From an uncultured Paraglaciecola sp. (GTDB lineage: Bacteria; Pseudomonadota; Gammaproteobacteria; Enterobacterales; Alteromonadaceae): a DNA stretch of 64,000 bases. The DNA is taken from positions 1 through 64,000 of the forward strand of contig CANMKA010000011.1 in assembly GCA_947498355.1 (NCBI GenBank), given 5' to 3'. Shown here in pieces: positions 16,993 through 27,094 of this stretch (positions within the stretch are counted from its first letter, which is position 1; every line of letters starts with the position of its first letter). The notes beneath the pieces are model-generated. The model was not told the origin of the DNA and did no database searches. It saw nothing but the letters and a program-made list of their open reading frames with translations. The translations under genes and the position numbers were made by a program.

Positions 16993-18105
16993 ATGGAGTT
17001 AGCCCCTTATTTACAAGCCATGAAAGACGCAGGAGCCTCGGATTTATTTATCACGGTAGGCTTTCCTGTCAGTGCTAAAGTAAACGGCCAAATGACACCC
17101 ATTGGCGGTGCACCTTTGTCTGAAGAAGATGCTTTGGCACTAGTACACGACGCCATGACGGCCAAGCAGCAGCAAGAGTTTGCAGACAGTAAGGAGTGCA
17201 ATTTTGCTATAGCAAAAGACACAATTGGTCGCTTTCGTTGCAGTGCTTTTTGGCAGCGCGATCAAGCTGGTATGGTGGTTAGGCGGATTGTCACGCAAAT
17301 TCCTAACGTCGACGATCTCGGCCTGCCCGATGTATTAAAAGACGTGATTATGTCAAAGCGTGGGCTGTTGCTATTCGTGGGTGCAACGGGTACCGGTAAA
17401 TCGACCTCACTCGCGGCTCTGATGGGCCATCGCAATCACCATTCTAAAGGTCATATTTTGACCATAGAAGATCCCATAGAGTTTGTGCATGAACATGCAA
17501 ATTGTGTTGTGACGCAAAGGGAAGTGGGTATAGACACTAAATCATTCGATGATGCGTTGAAAAGCTCGTTGCGACAAGCCCCAGATGTCATCCTTATTGG
17601 CGAAATACGCTCAATGGAAACCATGGAATACGCTATGTCGTTTGCCGATACGGGCCACTTGTGCGTAGCAACCTTACATGCCAATAATGCCAATCAAGCG
17701 ATTGAACGTATCATGCATCTAGCGCCCCCTGAGCAGCACGAAAAGCTTAGGTTTGACTTGAGTTTAAATATGCGCGCAATTGTTGCCCAGCAACTCGTGC
17801 CCACGCCTGATGGCAAAGGTCGGGTAGCGGCAATCGAAATTTTACTTAATTCGCCCCTCGTGACTGATTTGATCCAAAGAAACGAGATTGGCAGTCTAAA
17901 AGAAGCCATGCGTAAAGGCAAAGAAATGGGCATGCAAAGTTTTGATATGGCCTTGTACGATTTGTACAAAGCTGGAAAAGTCACCTTAGAACATGCGATT
18001 CACCATGCAGACTCGCCAAATGACTTACGACTCATGATTAAATTAGATTCTGACGAAGGAAATACTCTGGGTTCCCTGTCTAATGTATCAATAGACATGG
18101 ATTAA
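16993..18105 (+). CDS. pilU: PilT paralogue PilU
   Basis: This 370-residue accessory retraction ATPase works together with PilT when pili retract under load. It has Walker A GATGTGKST, LTIEDPIEFVHEHANC, Walker B PDVILIGEIRS and the His box GHLCVATLHANN. A C-terminal extension of about 25 residues beyond the PilT end is typical of PilU. An AGGAGA site precedes the ATG. It is co-transcribed with pilT and probably with the small DUF2007-type gene behind it. Confidence 0.95.
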   Translation: MELAPYLQAMKDAGASDLFITVGFPVSAKVNGQMTPIGGAPLSEEDALALVHDAMTAKQQQEFADSKECNFAIAKDTIGRFRCSAFWQRDQAGMVVRRIVTQIPNVDDLGLPDVLKDVIMSKRGLLLFVGATGTGKSTSLAALMGHRNHHSKGHILTIEDPIEFVHEHANCVVTQREVGIDTKSFDDALKSSLRQAPDVILIGEIRSMETMEYAMSFADTGHLCVATLHANNANQAIERIMHLAPPEQHEKLRFDLSLNMRAIVAQQLVPTPDGKGRVAAIEILLNSPLVTDLIQRNEIGSLKEAMRKGKEMGMQSFDMALYDLYKAGKVTLEHAIHHADSPNDLRLMIKLDSDEGNTLGSLSNVSIDMD

Positions 18106-18117
18106 TTGGGGATCTCA

Positions 18118-18432
18118 ATGCAATTTATATTCAGTGATAGCGACAGATTAAAGGTACATCAAATTCAGCAAGTACTCGAAGGGCAAGGTATTGAATGCTT
18201 TTTAAAAAATGAGTTTGCCATAGGCGCCATGGGAGAAACGGCTCCTTTAGACTCATTGCCTGAGGTCTGGTTACTCGACGCCAGCAATGCAAGTAAAGCT
18301 AAACACATTATCGAGCAATTTGAATCCCCTCCCCAGTGCTCAAGCACTTGGGTGTGCAAAAACTGCCAAGAAACAAATGAGCCTACGTTTGAAATTTGTT
18401 GGCAATGCGGAGCAAGTGCGCCAACCATTTAA
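18118..18432 (+). CDS. DUF2007-type protein with C-terminal zinc ribbon
   Basis: This 104-residue protein joins an N-terminal DUF2007 (putative signal-transducing) fold, roughly residues 1-70 and containing VLEGQGIECFLKNEF and LPEVWLLDAS, to a zinc ribbon (WVCKNCQETNEPTFEICWQCG, Cys pairs near 80-83 and 94-97). The ATG at 18118 with a GGGGA site is chosen over a TTG at 18106. It follows pilU by 12 bases and is probably in the same transcript. The role is unknown; the zinc ribbon suggests a protein or nucleic-acid contact. Confidence 0.8.
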   Translation: MQFIFSDSDRLKVHQIQQVLEGQGIECFLKNEFAIGAMGETAPLDSLPEVWLLDASNASKAKHIIEQFESPPQCSSTWVCKNCQETNEPTFEICWQCGASAPTI

Positions 18433-18534
18433 CCCTTACTTGGTTAAAAAATGTAACTGGGTATTAAGGGGCCTTTACCTCTACAAATTTGGCTGCTAGA
18501 GTCGTGCCTGACGTTTTAGGGACAGGTAACAGTA

Positions 18535-19809
18535 GTGAAAGTACTCATTAGCGCAATTTGGATTTCGAGTGTATTGCTTGCATTTTATGTGGGCGCATAT
18601 CTGCAAAGTTCATCTACTTCAAATGCAAACAATTTCCAGCAAACCAAGCTTGCAGACGAGCTACTTAGCGCGTTTTCACAACCGAACATGGCTAATACCG
18701 AGAATGCCTATGACACAGCATCAGTCGCCTTTGAAACAGATGATGTTGTCGCACAGCTACTCGAACCTTTAGAAGGAGATTATGCTTTTTCTAACGTAGT
18801 GAATACGTGGAATATGATGGCATCCTTAGACCAACAACAAGTGCTCCAGACCCTCAACAGCTTGACGAATCAACTCGACGATAAGCAATCAGAAAGACTG
18901 TTCCAACTGTTATTTGGTAAGTACGTCGAGCAGTCCCCCCTAGATGCTATGCATTACGCTCAAAACAGTAGCGTTTCAGATAGGCTTAGAGCAAGACTAC
19001 TTAGGCGTGCGTTACCCGCCTACATCAAGGCCGACCCAGAGGGGGCGTTGATGTGGTATAAAAATCAAGATGAATCTCTGGGCAGCAGTTATTCTAATAT
19101 GACTCGCCTTTTTCACGAGTTAGCCAAACAGGATGTTGACCTTGCCTTAGAGCAACTATTCGAATTACCAGAAGAATTATCGGCTAGAGGCGCCGTACGT
19201 GGTGTGATTTTAGAGTTGTCGAAAGACCATGATTTTATTGATGTGGTCGATAAATTTTCTGGACAAGGTGATGATCGCAATGTGACTAATCTGATCGCAA
19301 AATGGCCCAATTCGCGATTAGACGAAGTGAGTACATGGATAAATCAAGTAGAGTCGGTTGACGCTAGGCGTGAGTATTCTCGCAATTTGCTGTACGAGTG
19401 GTTGGGCAATGACTCAAGAGCGGCCACCGATTGGTATATGAATAATGCTACCGAGGTGCCTGAAGACGTCAGAGTTAAGCGTATCTTGAGCGCGTGGCCA
19501 AGGCGAGATTTAGAGCCTGCATTAAATTGGTTGCAGTCGCAAACCAACATAGATCAAGCAGAGATGACCAAAACGCTTTTGTCTAGACACACCTCTTCTT
19601 CTCCTGCTGTGGTTGAGGCCAATCTAACCTTGCTTGAGCCGTACCCCAAACAATACCTGTCGATTGCTAAAAAGCTGTACCGAACGTATAAAAAAATGGA
19701 CCCAGCAAAAGCTGAAGCATTTGTCGAAGGCAGCCCCCACAAACAAATTTTGGCTCCAGCAATTAGCAAATATGAACAGTTTTTGGCTGATTACTACCAA
19801 AAAAATTAG
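18535..19809 (+). CDS. membrane-anchored helical-repeat protein, function unknown
   Basis: This 424-residue protein has one N-terminal membrane helix (about 5-23), which leaves the rest in the periplasm. The body is nearly all helical, with degenerate units of about 30-35 residues built around 'A..WY/A..' patterns (DPEGALMWYKNQ, DSRAATDWYMNN, DLEPALNWLQSQ). This is similar to TPR or Sel1-like helical solenoids. The start is GTG at 18535 with a GGGACAGG site. It stands alone between the pilU group and dsbC. No enzymatic motif is seen; a scaffold role is inferred from the repeat build. Confidence 0.7.
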   Translation: MKVLISAIWISSVLLAFYVGAYLQSSSTSNANNFQQTKLADELLSAFSQPNMANTENAYDTASVAFETDDVVAQLLEPLEGDYAFSNVVNTWNMMASLDQQQVLQTLNSLTNQLDDKQSERLFQLLFGKYVEQSPLDAMHYAQNSSVSDRLRARLLRRALPAYIKADPEGALMWYKNQDESLGSSYSNMTRLFHELAKQDVDLALEQLFELPEELSARGAVRGVILELSKDHDFIDVVDKFSGQGDDRNVTNLIAKWPNSRLDEVSTWINQVESVDARREYSRNLLYEWLGNDSRAATDWYMNNATEVPEDVRVKRILSAWPRRDLEPALNWLQSQTNIDQAEMTKTLLSRHTSSSPAVVEANLTLLEPYPKQYLSIAKKLYRTYKKMDPAKAEAFVEGSPHKQILAPAISKYEQFLADYYQKN

Positions 19810-20016
19810 AGCCAGTTGTGTTGTTCAATCTGCATGCTGAGTGACCACTTATTTACACTGATTGGTATTGCCAAGGCAATGAGATTAGACATCAACAGCT
19901 GCTATTCACATAATCTTAATTGGTTTCATTCTTCCCTTTAGATAGACTAGGGACCTGTTTTGAAAGTATTTGCCCAAATCATGGTCTAATACTAGAACCT
20001 ATCAACTGGAATAAGC

Positions 20017-20748
20017 ATGAAGTTACTGTCAAAAACTAAACTATTGTTAATTGGCTCTATTAGCCTACTGTCATTTACTGCTGCCGCCGAAAAAGCACAA
20101 AATAACTTTGAAGCCCTAGAAAAGAAGATTGAAACGACCTTACAAATGGAGGTTGAGTCTATTGGCGATTCACCTGTCACGGGTTTATTGCAGGTGCTAA
20201 CCGCGAGAGGTCTGTTTTACACCAGCCTTGACGGAAATTATTTTTTGCAGGCGAATATCTACAATTTAGATGAAGATATGCGTAACGAAACCGATGCAGC
20301 TATGTCAGGTTTACGCATTGAAGGTCTAGAAAAATTTACCGATAGCGTTATCGAATTTAAAGCAAAAGACGAAAAATATGTCGTCAATGTTTTTACTGAT
20401 ATCACGTGTGGTTACTGCCGTAAACTTCACAATGAAATGAGTCAGTACAACGACTTGGGGATTACAGTTCGCTATTTGGCTTTCCCTAGAGCAGGTATTA
20501 ACAGCCAACCCTACAACGACATGGTTTCTGTCTGGTGTGCAGACGACCCACAAAAGGCCATGACAGACGCGAAAAATGGTACGCAAATACCCAACAAGTC
20601 TTGCTCTACTAAAGTAGCCGAGCAATACACCTTTGGGCAAAAGATTGGAGTACAAGGTACGCCTAATATTGTGATGCCAGATGGGTCTGTTGTACCGGGT
20701 TATCAGCCTGCTCCAGTATTAGCTCAAGCCCTACAAGCCGCGTTATAA
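20017..20748 (+). CDS. dsbC: thiol:disulfide interchange protein DsbC
   Basis: This periplasmic disulfide isomerase corrects wrongly paired cysteines. Its 243 residues comprise a signal peptide (cut likely after TAAA near 24), an N-terminal dimerisation domain (about 30-85), a linker helix and a thioredoxin fold. The active site is C131-G-Y-C134 (FTDITCGYCRKLH), with cis-Pro in GVQGTPNIV. The second, structural Cys pair is also present (VWCADDP, KSCSTK). It precedes recJ, as in many gammaproteobacteria (xerD-dsbC-recJ), although xerD is not directly upstream here. Confidence 0.96.
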   Translation: MKLLSKTKLLLIGSISLLSFTAAAEKAQNNFEALEKKIETTLQMEVESIGDSPVTGLLQVLTARGLFYTSLDGNYFLQANIYNLDEDMRNETDAAMSGLRIEGLEKFTDSVIEFKAKDEKYVVNVFTDITCGYCRKLHNEMSQYNDLGITVRYLAFPRAGINSQPYNDMVSVWCADDPQKAMTDAKNGTQIPNKSCSTKVAEQYTFGQKIGVQGTPNIVMPDGSVVPGYQPAPVLAQALQAAL

Positions 20749-20823
20749 TTTTTCTATTTTTAGGGTTCAAGCTTTATTTAATTTAGCGGCTTGAATCCTA
20801 GCTCTTTGTTTGGATTAATCTTT

Positions 20824-22560
20824 ATGTCAGCGGTGCAAATCACACGCAGAACCCCATTAAGTCAGCCTCATTTCCCCAATACTCTCCATCCTAGATTAAA
20901 GCAGTTGTATGCCAACCGTGGTATTGGTGATGCAGAAGACTTAGCCCGTAGCGCCAAATCTCTATTGCACTATCAAGCGTTAAAGGGCACAGATAGCGCA
21001 GTGGCATTACTCGTCGATGCCATTCAACAGGCTAAGCGGATTATGATAGTGGGCGACTTTGATGCTGACGGTGCAACCAGCACAGCCTTGAGTCTATTGT
21101 CTTTACAGGCTATGGGGGCTAAATATTGTGATTACCTAGTACCCAACCGCTTTGATTTTGGTTATGGATTAAGCCCTGAGATTGTTGAAGTTGCGGCCAC
21201 TAAGCAGGCTGAAGTGATTATCACAGTTGATAATGGCATCAGTTGCTTTGATGGTGTCAGCAAGGCTAAATCACTGGGAATGCAAGTGATTATAACGGAT
21301 CATCACTTGGCTGCTGAATCTCTCCCAGAAGCTGACGCTATCGTTAACCCTAATCAGCCCGACTGCGACTTTCCGTCTAAGAATTTAGCGGGAGTGGGGG
21401 TCGCGTTTTATTTAATGCTGGCGTTACGCGCTGAACTAAAAGCCATAGGGTGGTTCGACACTCAGCAATTGGCTGTACCCAATTTAGCGGAGCTACTCGA
21501 TTTAGTCGCCCTAGGGACAGTTGCAGATGTCGTACCTTTAGATAAAAATAATCGAATTTTAGTGCATCAAGGTTTACAGCGTATTCGCAGTGACCAATGC
21601 CGACCGGGTATTCAAGCGCTATTAGATGTAGCCAGTCGTGACAGAAAACGTTTGGTTGCGTCTGATTTAGGCTTTGTACTCGGGCCAAGATTAAATGCGG
21701 CTGGAAGATTAGACGATATGTCATTAGGCATTGAATGCCTGCTCACTCAAGACCAAGGCAAAGCTCGGCAAATCGCAGTACAGTTAGACAGTCTCAATCG
21801 CGAACGTCGAGAAATTGAAGGGTCGATGCAAACCGAGGCCGTGGCCTTACTCGACGAGTTAGATTTTGCCGAAGGGGGTATGCCCTATGGTTTGGTGTTG
21901 TATAAACAAGACTACCATCAGGGCGTCATTGGCATACTCGCAGGTCGGATTAAAGATAAGTACTATCGCCCGACCATCGCTTTTGCTCATCAAGATGAGC
22001 ATACCTTAAAAGGTTCAGCTCGCTCTATTCCCGGATTACATATTCGCGATTTACTCGAAACCATCAGCCTGCGCCATCCCAACTTAATTGATAAATTTGG
22101 TGGTCATGCTATGGCTGCAGGCTTGAGTTTGCCAGTGAGTAATCTCAAAGATTTTGAGCAAGTATTTCATGACGTCGCCCAAGAGCTACTTAAAGACAAG
22201 CCTTTAGGTGGAGAGCTACTTAGTGATGGCGAGCTAGATATCCAAGATTTGTCTTTGGCCTTTGCCAACGAGCTTAAAAGCGCTGGGCCTTGGGGCCAAG
22301 GTTTCCCCGAACCGCTATTTGACGGTGACTTTCAAATAATGGACCAAAAGCTGGTGGGCAGTAAGCACCTTAAAATGATGGTAAAGCACCCTAGTGGTTT
22401 ATTATTAGATGCCATCGCATTTAACGTTGATACCCAAGTGTGGCCCGATTTTGCCTGTAAGCAGGTTACCTTAGCCTACAAGTTAGACATTAATGAATTT
22501 CGTGGCAGAACTAGTTTACAACTTATGGTTGAGGGGTTAGTACCACAGCCGTCAGTCTAA
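20824..22560 (+). CDS. recJ: single-strand-specific exonuclease RecJ
   Basis: This 5'-3' single-strand DNA exonuclease acts in RecF-pathway recombination and mismatch repair. From the ATG at 20824 it has 578 residues, as in E. coli; a start at 20791 lacks support. The DHH phosphoesterase motifs are present: VGDFDADGATSTAL, TVDNGIS, VIITDHH and VALGTVADVVPL. The DHHA1 motif (KGSARSIPGLHIRDLLE, GGHAMAAGLSL) and a C-terminal OB-like region follow. The conserved neighbour dsbC is upstream and a small conserved gene plus recO are downstream. Confidence 0.96.
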   Translation: MSAVQITRRTPLSQPHFPNTLHPRLKQLYANRGIGDAEDLARSAKSLLHYQALKGTDSAVALLVDAIQQAKRIMIVGDFDADGATSTALSLLSLQAMGAKYCDYLVPNRFDFGYGLSPEIVEVAATKQAEVIITVDNGISCFDGVSKAKSLGMQVIITDHHLAAESLPEADAIVNPNQPDCDFPSKNLAGVGVAFYLMLALRAELKAIGWFDTQQLAVPNLAELLDLVALGTVADVVPLDKNNRILVHQGLQRIRSDQCRPGIQALLDVASRDRKRLVASDLGFVLGPRLNAAGRLDDMSLGIECLLTQDQGKARQIAVQLDSLNRERREIEGSMQTEAVALLDELDFAEGGMPYGLVLYKQDYHQGVIGILAGRIKDKYYRPTIAFAHQDEHTLKGSARSIPGLHIRDLLETISLRHPNLIDKFGGHAMAAGLSLPVSNLKDFEQVFHDVAQELLKDKPLGGELLSDGELDIQDLSLAFANELKSAGPWGQGFPEPLFDGDFQIMDQKLVGSKHLKMMVKHPSGLLLDAIAFNVDTQVWPDFACKQVTLAYKLDINEFRGRTSLQLMVEGLVPQPSV

Positions 22561-22654
22561 GTCCTTAAAGGCAAACTCGTGCAAGTATTTATTGGCGGGC
22601 GGTTAGGTGCTAAACTGATTGGCCCAGTCATCAAAAAGTAGGTAAGCGTTCCCT

Positions 22655-22936
22655 ATGGCAAAGAAATCTGATGTTGAAAAACTACTAGATAAACACGACA
22701 ACCTTACTCACTCAGAAGACATGAAAGTAGTGTCTCACGTGCAAAGACAAGACGATGACTGGTATATCAATACCTTGATGATTGACAATATTGACGTTCC
22801 GTTTAAATTCCGCCGCCGTAAGTCTTATAAAAACCTTGAAGGTGCGAGAGTCAATTTAACCTACTATCCAATCGTTGAAGATATTGCTGGCATGGACTTC
22901 GAAGTGATGAAAGTCGTGCGGATTAAAGTCAGTTAA
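22655..22936 (+). CDS. small conserved hypothetical protein between recJ and recO
   Basis: This 93-residue protein of unknown function is basic and soluble, with beta-rich segments (WYINTLMIDNIDVPFKFRRR, ARVNLTYYPIV, FEVMKVVRIKV) and an N-terminal charged helix. A GGTAAG-type site precedes the ATG. It lies in a same-strand run recJ-this gene-recO-pdxJ-acpS. I recall similar short proteins in this place in related Alteromonadales, but cannot name a family. Confidence 0.7.
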   Translation: MAKKSDVEKLLDKHDNLTHSEDMKVVSHVQRQDDDWYINTLMIDNIDVPFKFRRRKSYKNLEGARVNLTYYPIVEDIAGMDFEVMKVVRIKVS

Positions 22937-22962
22937 AGGTTTTCTAGTTTGAGTTCCTCGCT

Positions 22963-23682
22963 GTGCTAAATGATTATATGCAGGCCTTTGTTTTACATAG
23001 GCGGGCATATCGAGAAAGCAGTTACTTGTCTGACTTTTTTACTCTAGAAATGGGTAAGGTGAGCGCTGTAGTCAAAGGTGTGAGAGGCAAAAAAGGCGAT
23101 AAAAAAAGCCTATTGCAAGCCTTTCAGCCCCTGCTGATTGTCGCGACCGGGCGTCACGAATTACGCAATGTGAATCACTTAGAAGCCGCCGGTGGTATGC
23201 TTAACCTGCAAGGTAATCAGTTGTTCTGTGCTATGTACATAAACGAATTACTCAATCGCCTGTTACCCAAAGAAGTGCCACACCCAGAGTTATATCAGAT
23301 ATATGCTGAGACCTTAGCCAAGCTAAAATTCGATATGAACATTGAGCCCATTTTACGTGAATTTGAACTCAATCTGCTCGACGACTTAGGCTATGGTTTA
23401 GACTTGAGTTGCGAATACGACACCCAAGTTCCCATTAGTAAAGAATATGATTACTGTGTCGTTCCAGAACAAGGTTTGCAACGTATAGTTAAGCAGGTTG
23501 TCCCAGGCAACCGTTTTAGTGGTGAGTCTATAATGAATATGCGCGAGCAACACTGGGATCCCCAAAGTTTACATTGCGCAAAGCGCATCAACAGAATGTC
23601 CTTGAGTCATATTCTTGGACACAAACCCTTAAAAAGTAGAGAGCTGTTTTTATCAGCCTCGCAGATTACCCGTAAGAGATAA
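22963..23682 (+). CDS. recO: DNA repair protein RecO
   Basis: This protein is a mediator in RecFOR recombinational repair, annealing single strands and helping load RecA. Its 239 residues open with an OB fold ([44 protein letters not shown]), followed by a helical domain with [15 protein letters not shown] and [14 protein letters not shown]. The start could be GTG at 22963 or ATG at 22978; neither has a clear ribosome-binding site. pdxJ begins one base after its stop, a classic gene pair. Confidence 0.93.
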   Translation: MLNDYMQAFVLHRRAYRESSYLSDFFTLEMGKVSAVVKGVRGKKGDKKSLLQAFQPLLIVATGRHELRNVNHLEAAGGMLNLQGNQLFCAMYINELLNRLLPKEVPHPELYQIYAETLAKLKFDMNIEPILREFELNLLDDLGYGLDLSCEYDTQVPISKEYDYCVVPEQGLQRIVKQVVPGNRFSGESIMNMREQHWDPQSLHCAKRINRMSLSHILGHKPLKSRELFLSASQITRKR

Positions 23683-23683
23683 C

Positions 23684-24415
23684 ATGAAAGACCTATTACT
23701 TGGTGTGAATATCGACCATATCGCCACCCTTAGAAACGCCCGAGGCACCCAATACCCAGATCCTGTGCATGCTGCAGACATTGCCGAACGCGCGGGAGCC
23801 GACGGAATTACCGTGCATTTACGCGAAGACAGACGCCATATTACCGATCGTGACGTTCAATTACTGCGCCAAACCATTCAAACTCGAATGAATTTAGAAA
23901 TGGCCGTGACTGACGAGATGTTAGAGATTGCCGAGCAGACTAAACCCGCTTACTGTTGTTTGGTGCCAGAGAAGCGTGAAGAACTCACCACTGAAGGAGG
24001 CTTAGATGTTGCGGGCAACTTACCGCGCATGAAAGCCGCATGTGAGCGCTTAGCCAAAGCAGGGATTTTAGTGTCTTTGTTTATCGATGCAGATAAACAA
24101 CAAATCGATGCTGCGGTTGCCGCAGGAGCCCCTTACATAGAGATCCATACCGGCCAATATGCCGAAGCAACCGACTCAAAACAGCAAGCCCACGAGCTGG
24201 CTATATTGGTTGAGGGTATTCAATATGCCAGTCAGCAGGGCTTAATTGTCAATGCTGGGCATGGTTTGCATTATCACAATGTGAAGCCGATTGCTGCTAT
24301 TCCTGAGTTGTACGAGCTGAATATAGGCCATGCGATTATTGCTCGCGCCGCCATTGAAGGGTTGTATAAAGCCGTGGCAGATATGCGTCGACTGATGCAA
24401 GAAGCCCGAGCTTAA
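23684..24415 (+). CDS. pdxJ: pyridoxine 5'-phosphate synthase
   Basis: This enzyme condenses 1-deoxy-xylulose 5-phosphate with 3-amino-2-oxopropyl phosphate to make pyridoxine 5'-phosphate (DXP-dependent vitamin B6 route). It is a 243-residue TIM barrel with the conserved [24 protein letters not shown]-terminal block split over residues 5-28, plus [31 protein letters not shown] and [12 protein letters not shown]. It is tightly packed between recO and acpS, four bases from the latter, as in E. coli. Confidence 0.97.
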   Translation: MKDLLLGVNIDHIATLRNARGTQYPDPVHAADIAERAGADGITVHLREDRRHITDRDVQLLRQTIQTRMNLEMAVTDEMLEIAEQTKPAYCCLVPEKREELTTEGGLDVAGNLPRMKAACERLAKAGILVSLFIDADKQQIDAAVAAGAPYIEIHTGQYAEATDSKQQAHELAILVEGIQYASQQGLIVNAGHGLHYHNVKPIAAIPELYELNIGHAIIARAAIEGLYKAVADMRRLMQEARA

Positions 24416-24418
24416 GAT

Positions 24419-24796
24419 ATGATAGCTGGGCTAGGAACAGATATTGTCGAGATAGAGCGCATTGAGCAGACCCTTGCTCGCACTGGGCGCTTTGCTCAGC
24501 GTATTTTAACCGACAACGAAATGGCTATTTTTAGTGACCATAACTTTCCAGCCCGCTATTTGGCTAAGCGTTTTGCGGTGAAAGAGGCGGCCGTGAAGGC
24601 GTTAGGCACAGGCATTGCCGAAGGTGTTAGCTTTCAAGACATTGATGTGCAAAATTTAGCCTCTGGCCAACCTAAGTTGGTCTTGTCGGGTAAGTTCGCC
24701 GAAATATGCGAAAAACGCGGTATTACCAAGAGTTTTGTGTCGATTTCTGATGAGCAAACCTATGCCACAGCCACGGTTTTGTTGGAGTATCGGTAG
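24419..24796 (+). CDS. acpS: holo-[acyl-carrier-protein] synthase
   Basis: This enzyme transfers the phosphopantetheine arm from CoA to apo-acyl carrier protein for fatty-acid synthesis. The 125-residue size is typical of the trimeric bacterial AcpS. Magnesium- and CoA-binding motifs GLGTDIVEIERIEQ and LAKRFAVKEAAVKALGTGI are intact, and SISDEQTYATATVLLE ends the protein. It is the last gene of the recO-pdxJ-acpS run. Confidence 0.96.
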   Translation: MIAGLGTDIVEIERIEQTLARTGRFAQRILTDNEMAIFSDHNFPARYLAKRFAVKEAAVKALGTGIAEGVSFQDIDVQNLASGQPKLVLSGKFAEICEKRGITKSFVSISDEQTYATATVLLEYR

Positions 24797-24925
24797 GCGT
24801 TAGTGAACAAAGTCGAGTCTAACACTAACCTTCAAACCGCTCTGATTTCGATCTAAAATTAACTAGGGGGCGTAAAACGCCCAATTCGATTGCTTTACCA
24901 AAAATAATAACACGACAGGTGTCAG

Positions 24926-27094
24926 ATGGTTTCTATTCGCACAGTTCATGAAGAACAACGCCCACCCTTCGAAGTATGGCTTGAACAGCTAGATTTACCA
25001 GACACCACCAAAGATAAGTTACGCTCCCTGTCGGATAAACCAGATACCCTATTAGTCGGTCAAGAAATGGTTGAAATACTCCATCAATTACATATGGATG
25101 ACGAAACCTTACAAGCGGCTTTGGTTTACCCCTATTGCGAAAATCACCAACTGACTCCCGAACAGATTGAGGAGAGGTTTGGCAGTGAAATTGCTAAATT
25201 GATTTTAGGCGTACGCAAGATGGACGCCATTAAGTCTTTGCATACTCGTGCTAATAGCAGCCGAAAAAACGATGAAAACCAGATAGATAATGTCAGGCGT
25301 ATGTTGCTCGCTATGGTTGAAGATGTGCGGGCGGTAGTGTTAAAACTGGCCGAGCGTATTTGTGCCTTACAAAAAGTCAAAGATGAAGACGAAGAAACCC
25401 GAGTTCTTGTTGCCCGAGAGTGTTCTACTATTTATGCGCCACTAGCAAATCGACTAGGGATCGGCCAGCTTAAATGGGAACTGGAAGATTTGTCTTTTCG
25501 GTATTTACACCCTGATACCTATAAAAAAATTGCCAAATTACTTGATGAAAAACGCATGGATCGAGAGCAATATATCGCAGATTTTGTTGATGAATTGCAA
25601 GGCGTGTTAGATGAGCAAAATATTAAAGCCAAGGTATACGGTAGACCCAAGCATATTTATAGCATCTGGAAAAAGATGCAGAAAAAACACCTCAGCTTTG
25701 ACCAATTATACGACATTCGAGCGGTACGGGTTATCGCCGAACGCTTGCAAGATTGCTATTCGGCCCTAGGCGTAGTGCATGCCAATTGGAAGCATATCCC
25801 CCAAGAGTTTGACGATTATATCGCCACACCTAAACCAAACGGTTATCAGTCTATTCATACTGTCACCCTAGGCAAAGAAGGTAAAACCATTGAAATTCAG
25901 CTGCGTACTAAGCAAATGCATGACGATGCTGAACTGGGAGTCGCCGCTCACTGGCGCTATAAGGAGGGCGCAGCGGTAAGCCGTTCGGCCTATGAAGAAC
26001 GGATTAATTGGTTACGTAAAATCTTGCAGTGGCAAGAAGAAGTGTCAGACACAGGCGATTTAGTCGAAGAACTACGCAGTCAGGTGTTTGACGACAGAGT
26101 GTATGTGTTTACGCCTAAAGGCGATGTAGTTGACTTGCCTCTTGGCTCAACGCCTTTGGACTTCGCCTATTACATTCACTCGAATGTTGGGCACAGATGC
26201 AATGGCGCAAAAGTGAGTGGCAAAATAGTGCCTTTCACCTATCAATTGCAAACCGGTGACCAAGTTGAGATTTTAACTGGGAAACACTCTAACCCTAGTC
26301 GCGATTGGATGCATCAAGGCTTAGGGTATGTTTATTCATCTCGTGCTAGAGCAAAAATTCATACCTACTTCAAAAAACAAGATAGAGATAAGAATATTCA
26401 AGCGGGTAAAGAGATCCTCGACCGCGAATTGTCCAAGCTTAGTCTTGACAGTAAAACCAGCGAAACTGCTATCGAGCGCTTCAATATGCAGTCTTTGGAT
26501 GACTTGTACGCCGCAATTGGTGGTGGCGACTTACGCATTATGCAAGTGGTGCATTATATTCAGCAAAAGCATGCACCTGCCTCTGAAGCCAGTACAGAAC
26601 CCAAATTTAAACCCAGACGCCCCACTTCAGCCAAGAGTAAAGCCGATAGTATAGTCGTTGAAGGGGTGGGTAATCTGATGAATCAAATTGCCGGCTGTTG
26701 CCAACCTTTACCTGGCGAAGTGATTTTGGGATACATCACCCAAGGCCGTGGCGTTAGTGTGCACAGAGAAGATTGTGATGTGCTGAATAAACTTTTAGAT
26801 ACCAGTCCAGAGCGCGAAATAGAAGTAAACTGGGCGAGTGAAGTACAAGGCGCGTTTCAAACAAAAGTACAAGTATTTAGTACTGACCGACCCGGGGTTT
26901 TGCGTGATGTGACCACTGTACTCGCCAATGAAAAGGCCAGTTTGTTGGGGGTAAATAGCTTCAGTGATCCAAGCCAAAATAGCGCTAAAATTGAGTTAAC
27001 ACTTGAAGTCAAAGATTTACATACCTTGTCTAAAACCATTAGCCGTATTCAGCAAGTTAAAGGGGTGTTAGACGTCTTCAAGGTAGAAAACTAA
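24926..27094 (+). CDS. relA: (p)ppGpp synthetase RelA
   Basis: This ribosome-associated alarmone synthetase responds to uncharged tRNA. At 722 residues it is a full-length long RSH protein. The N-terminal HD domain is degenerate (YPYC where the hydrolase HD would be), as expected of RelA rather than SpoT. The synthetase domain carries FDQLYDIRAVRVIAERLQD and YIATPKPNGYQSIHT. TGS (VYVFTPKGDVVDLP), the zinc-finger/ribosome-binding region (MNQIAGCCQPLPGE) and a C-terminal ACT domain follow. mazG starts at the next base after the stop. Confidence 0.97.
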   Translation: MVSIRTVHEEQRPPFEVWLEQLDLPDTTKDKLRSLSDKPDTLLVGQEMVEILHQLHMDDETLQAALVYPYCENHQLTPEQIEERFGSEIAKLILGVRKMDAIKSLHTRANSSRKNDENQIDNVRRMLLAMVEDVRAVVLKLAERICALQKVKDEDEETRVLVARECSTIYAPLANRLGIGQLKWELEDLSFRYLHPDTYKKIAKLLDEKRMDREQYIADFVDELQGVLDEQNIKAKVYGRPKHIYSIWKKMQKKHLSFDQLYDIRAVRVIAERLQDCYSALGVVHANWKHIPQEFDDYIATPKPNGYQSIHTVTLGKEGKTIEIQLRTKQMHDDAELGVAAHWRYKEGAAVSRSAYEERINWLRKILQWQEEVSDTGDLVEELRSQVFDDRVYVFTPKGDVVDLPLGSTPLDFAYYIHSNVGHRCNGAKVSGKIVPFTYQLQTGDQVEILTGKHSNPSRDWMHQGLGYVYSSRARAKIHTYFKKQDRDKNIQAGKEILDRELSKLSLDSKTSETAIERFNMQSLDDLYAAIGGGDLRIMQVVHYIQQKHAPASEASTEPKFKPRRPTSAKSKADSIVVEGVGNLMNQIAGCCQPLPGEVILGYITQGRGVSVHREDCDVLNKLLDTSPEREIEVNWASEVQGAFQTKVQVFSTDRPGVLRDVTTVLANEKASLLGVNSFSDPSQNSAKIELTLEVKDLHTLSKTISRIQQVKGVLDVFKVEN

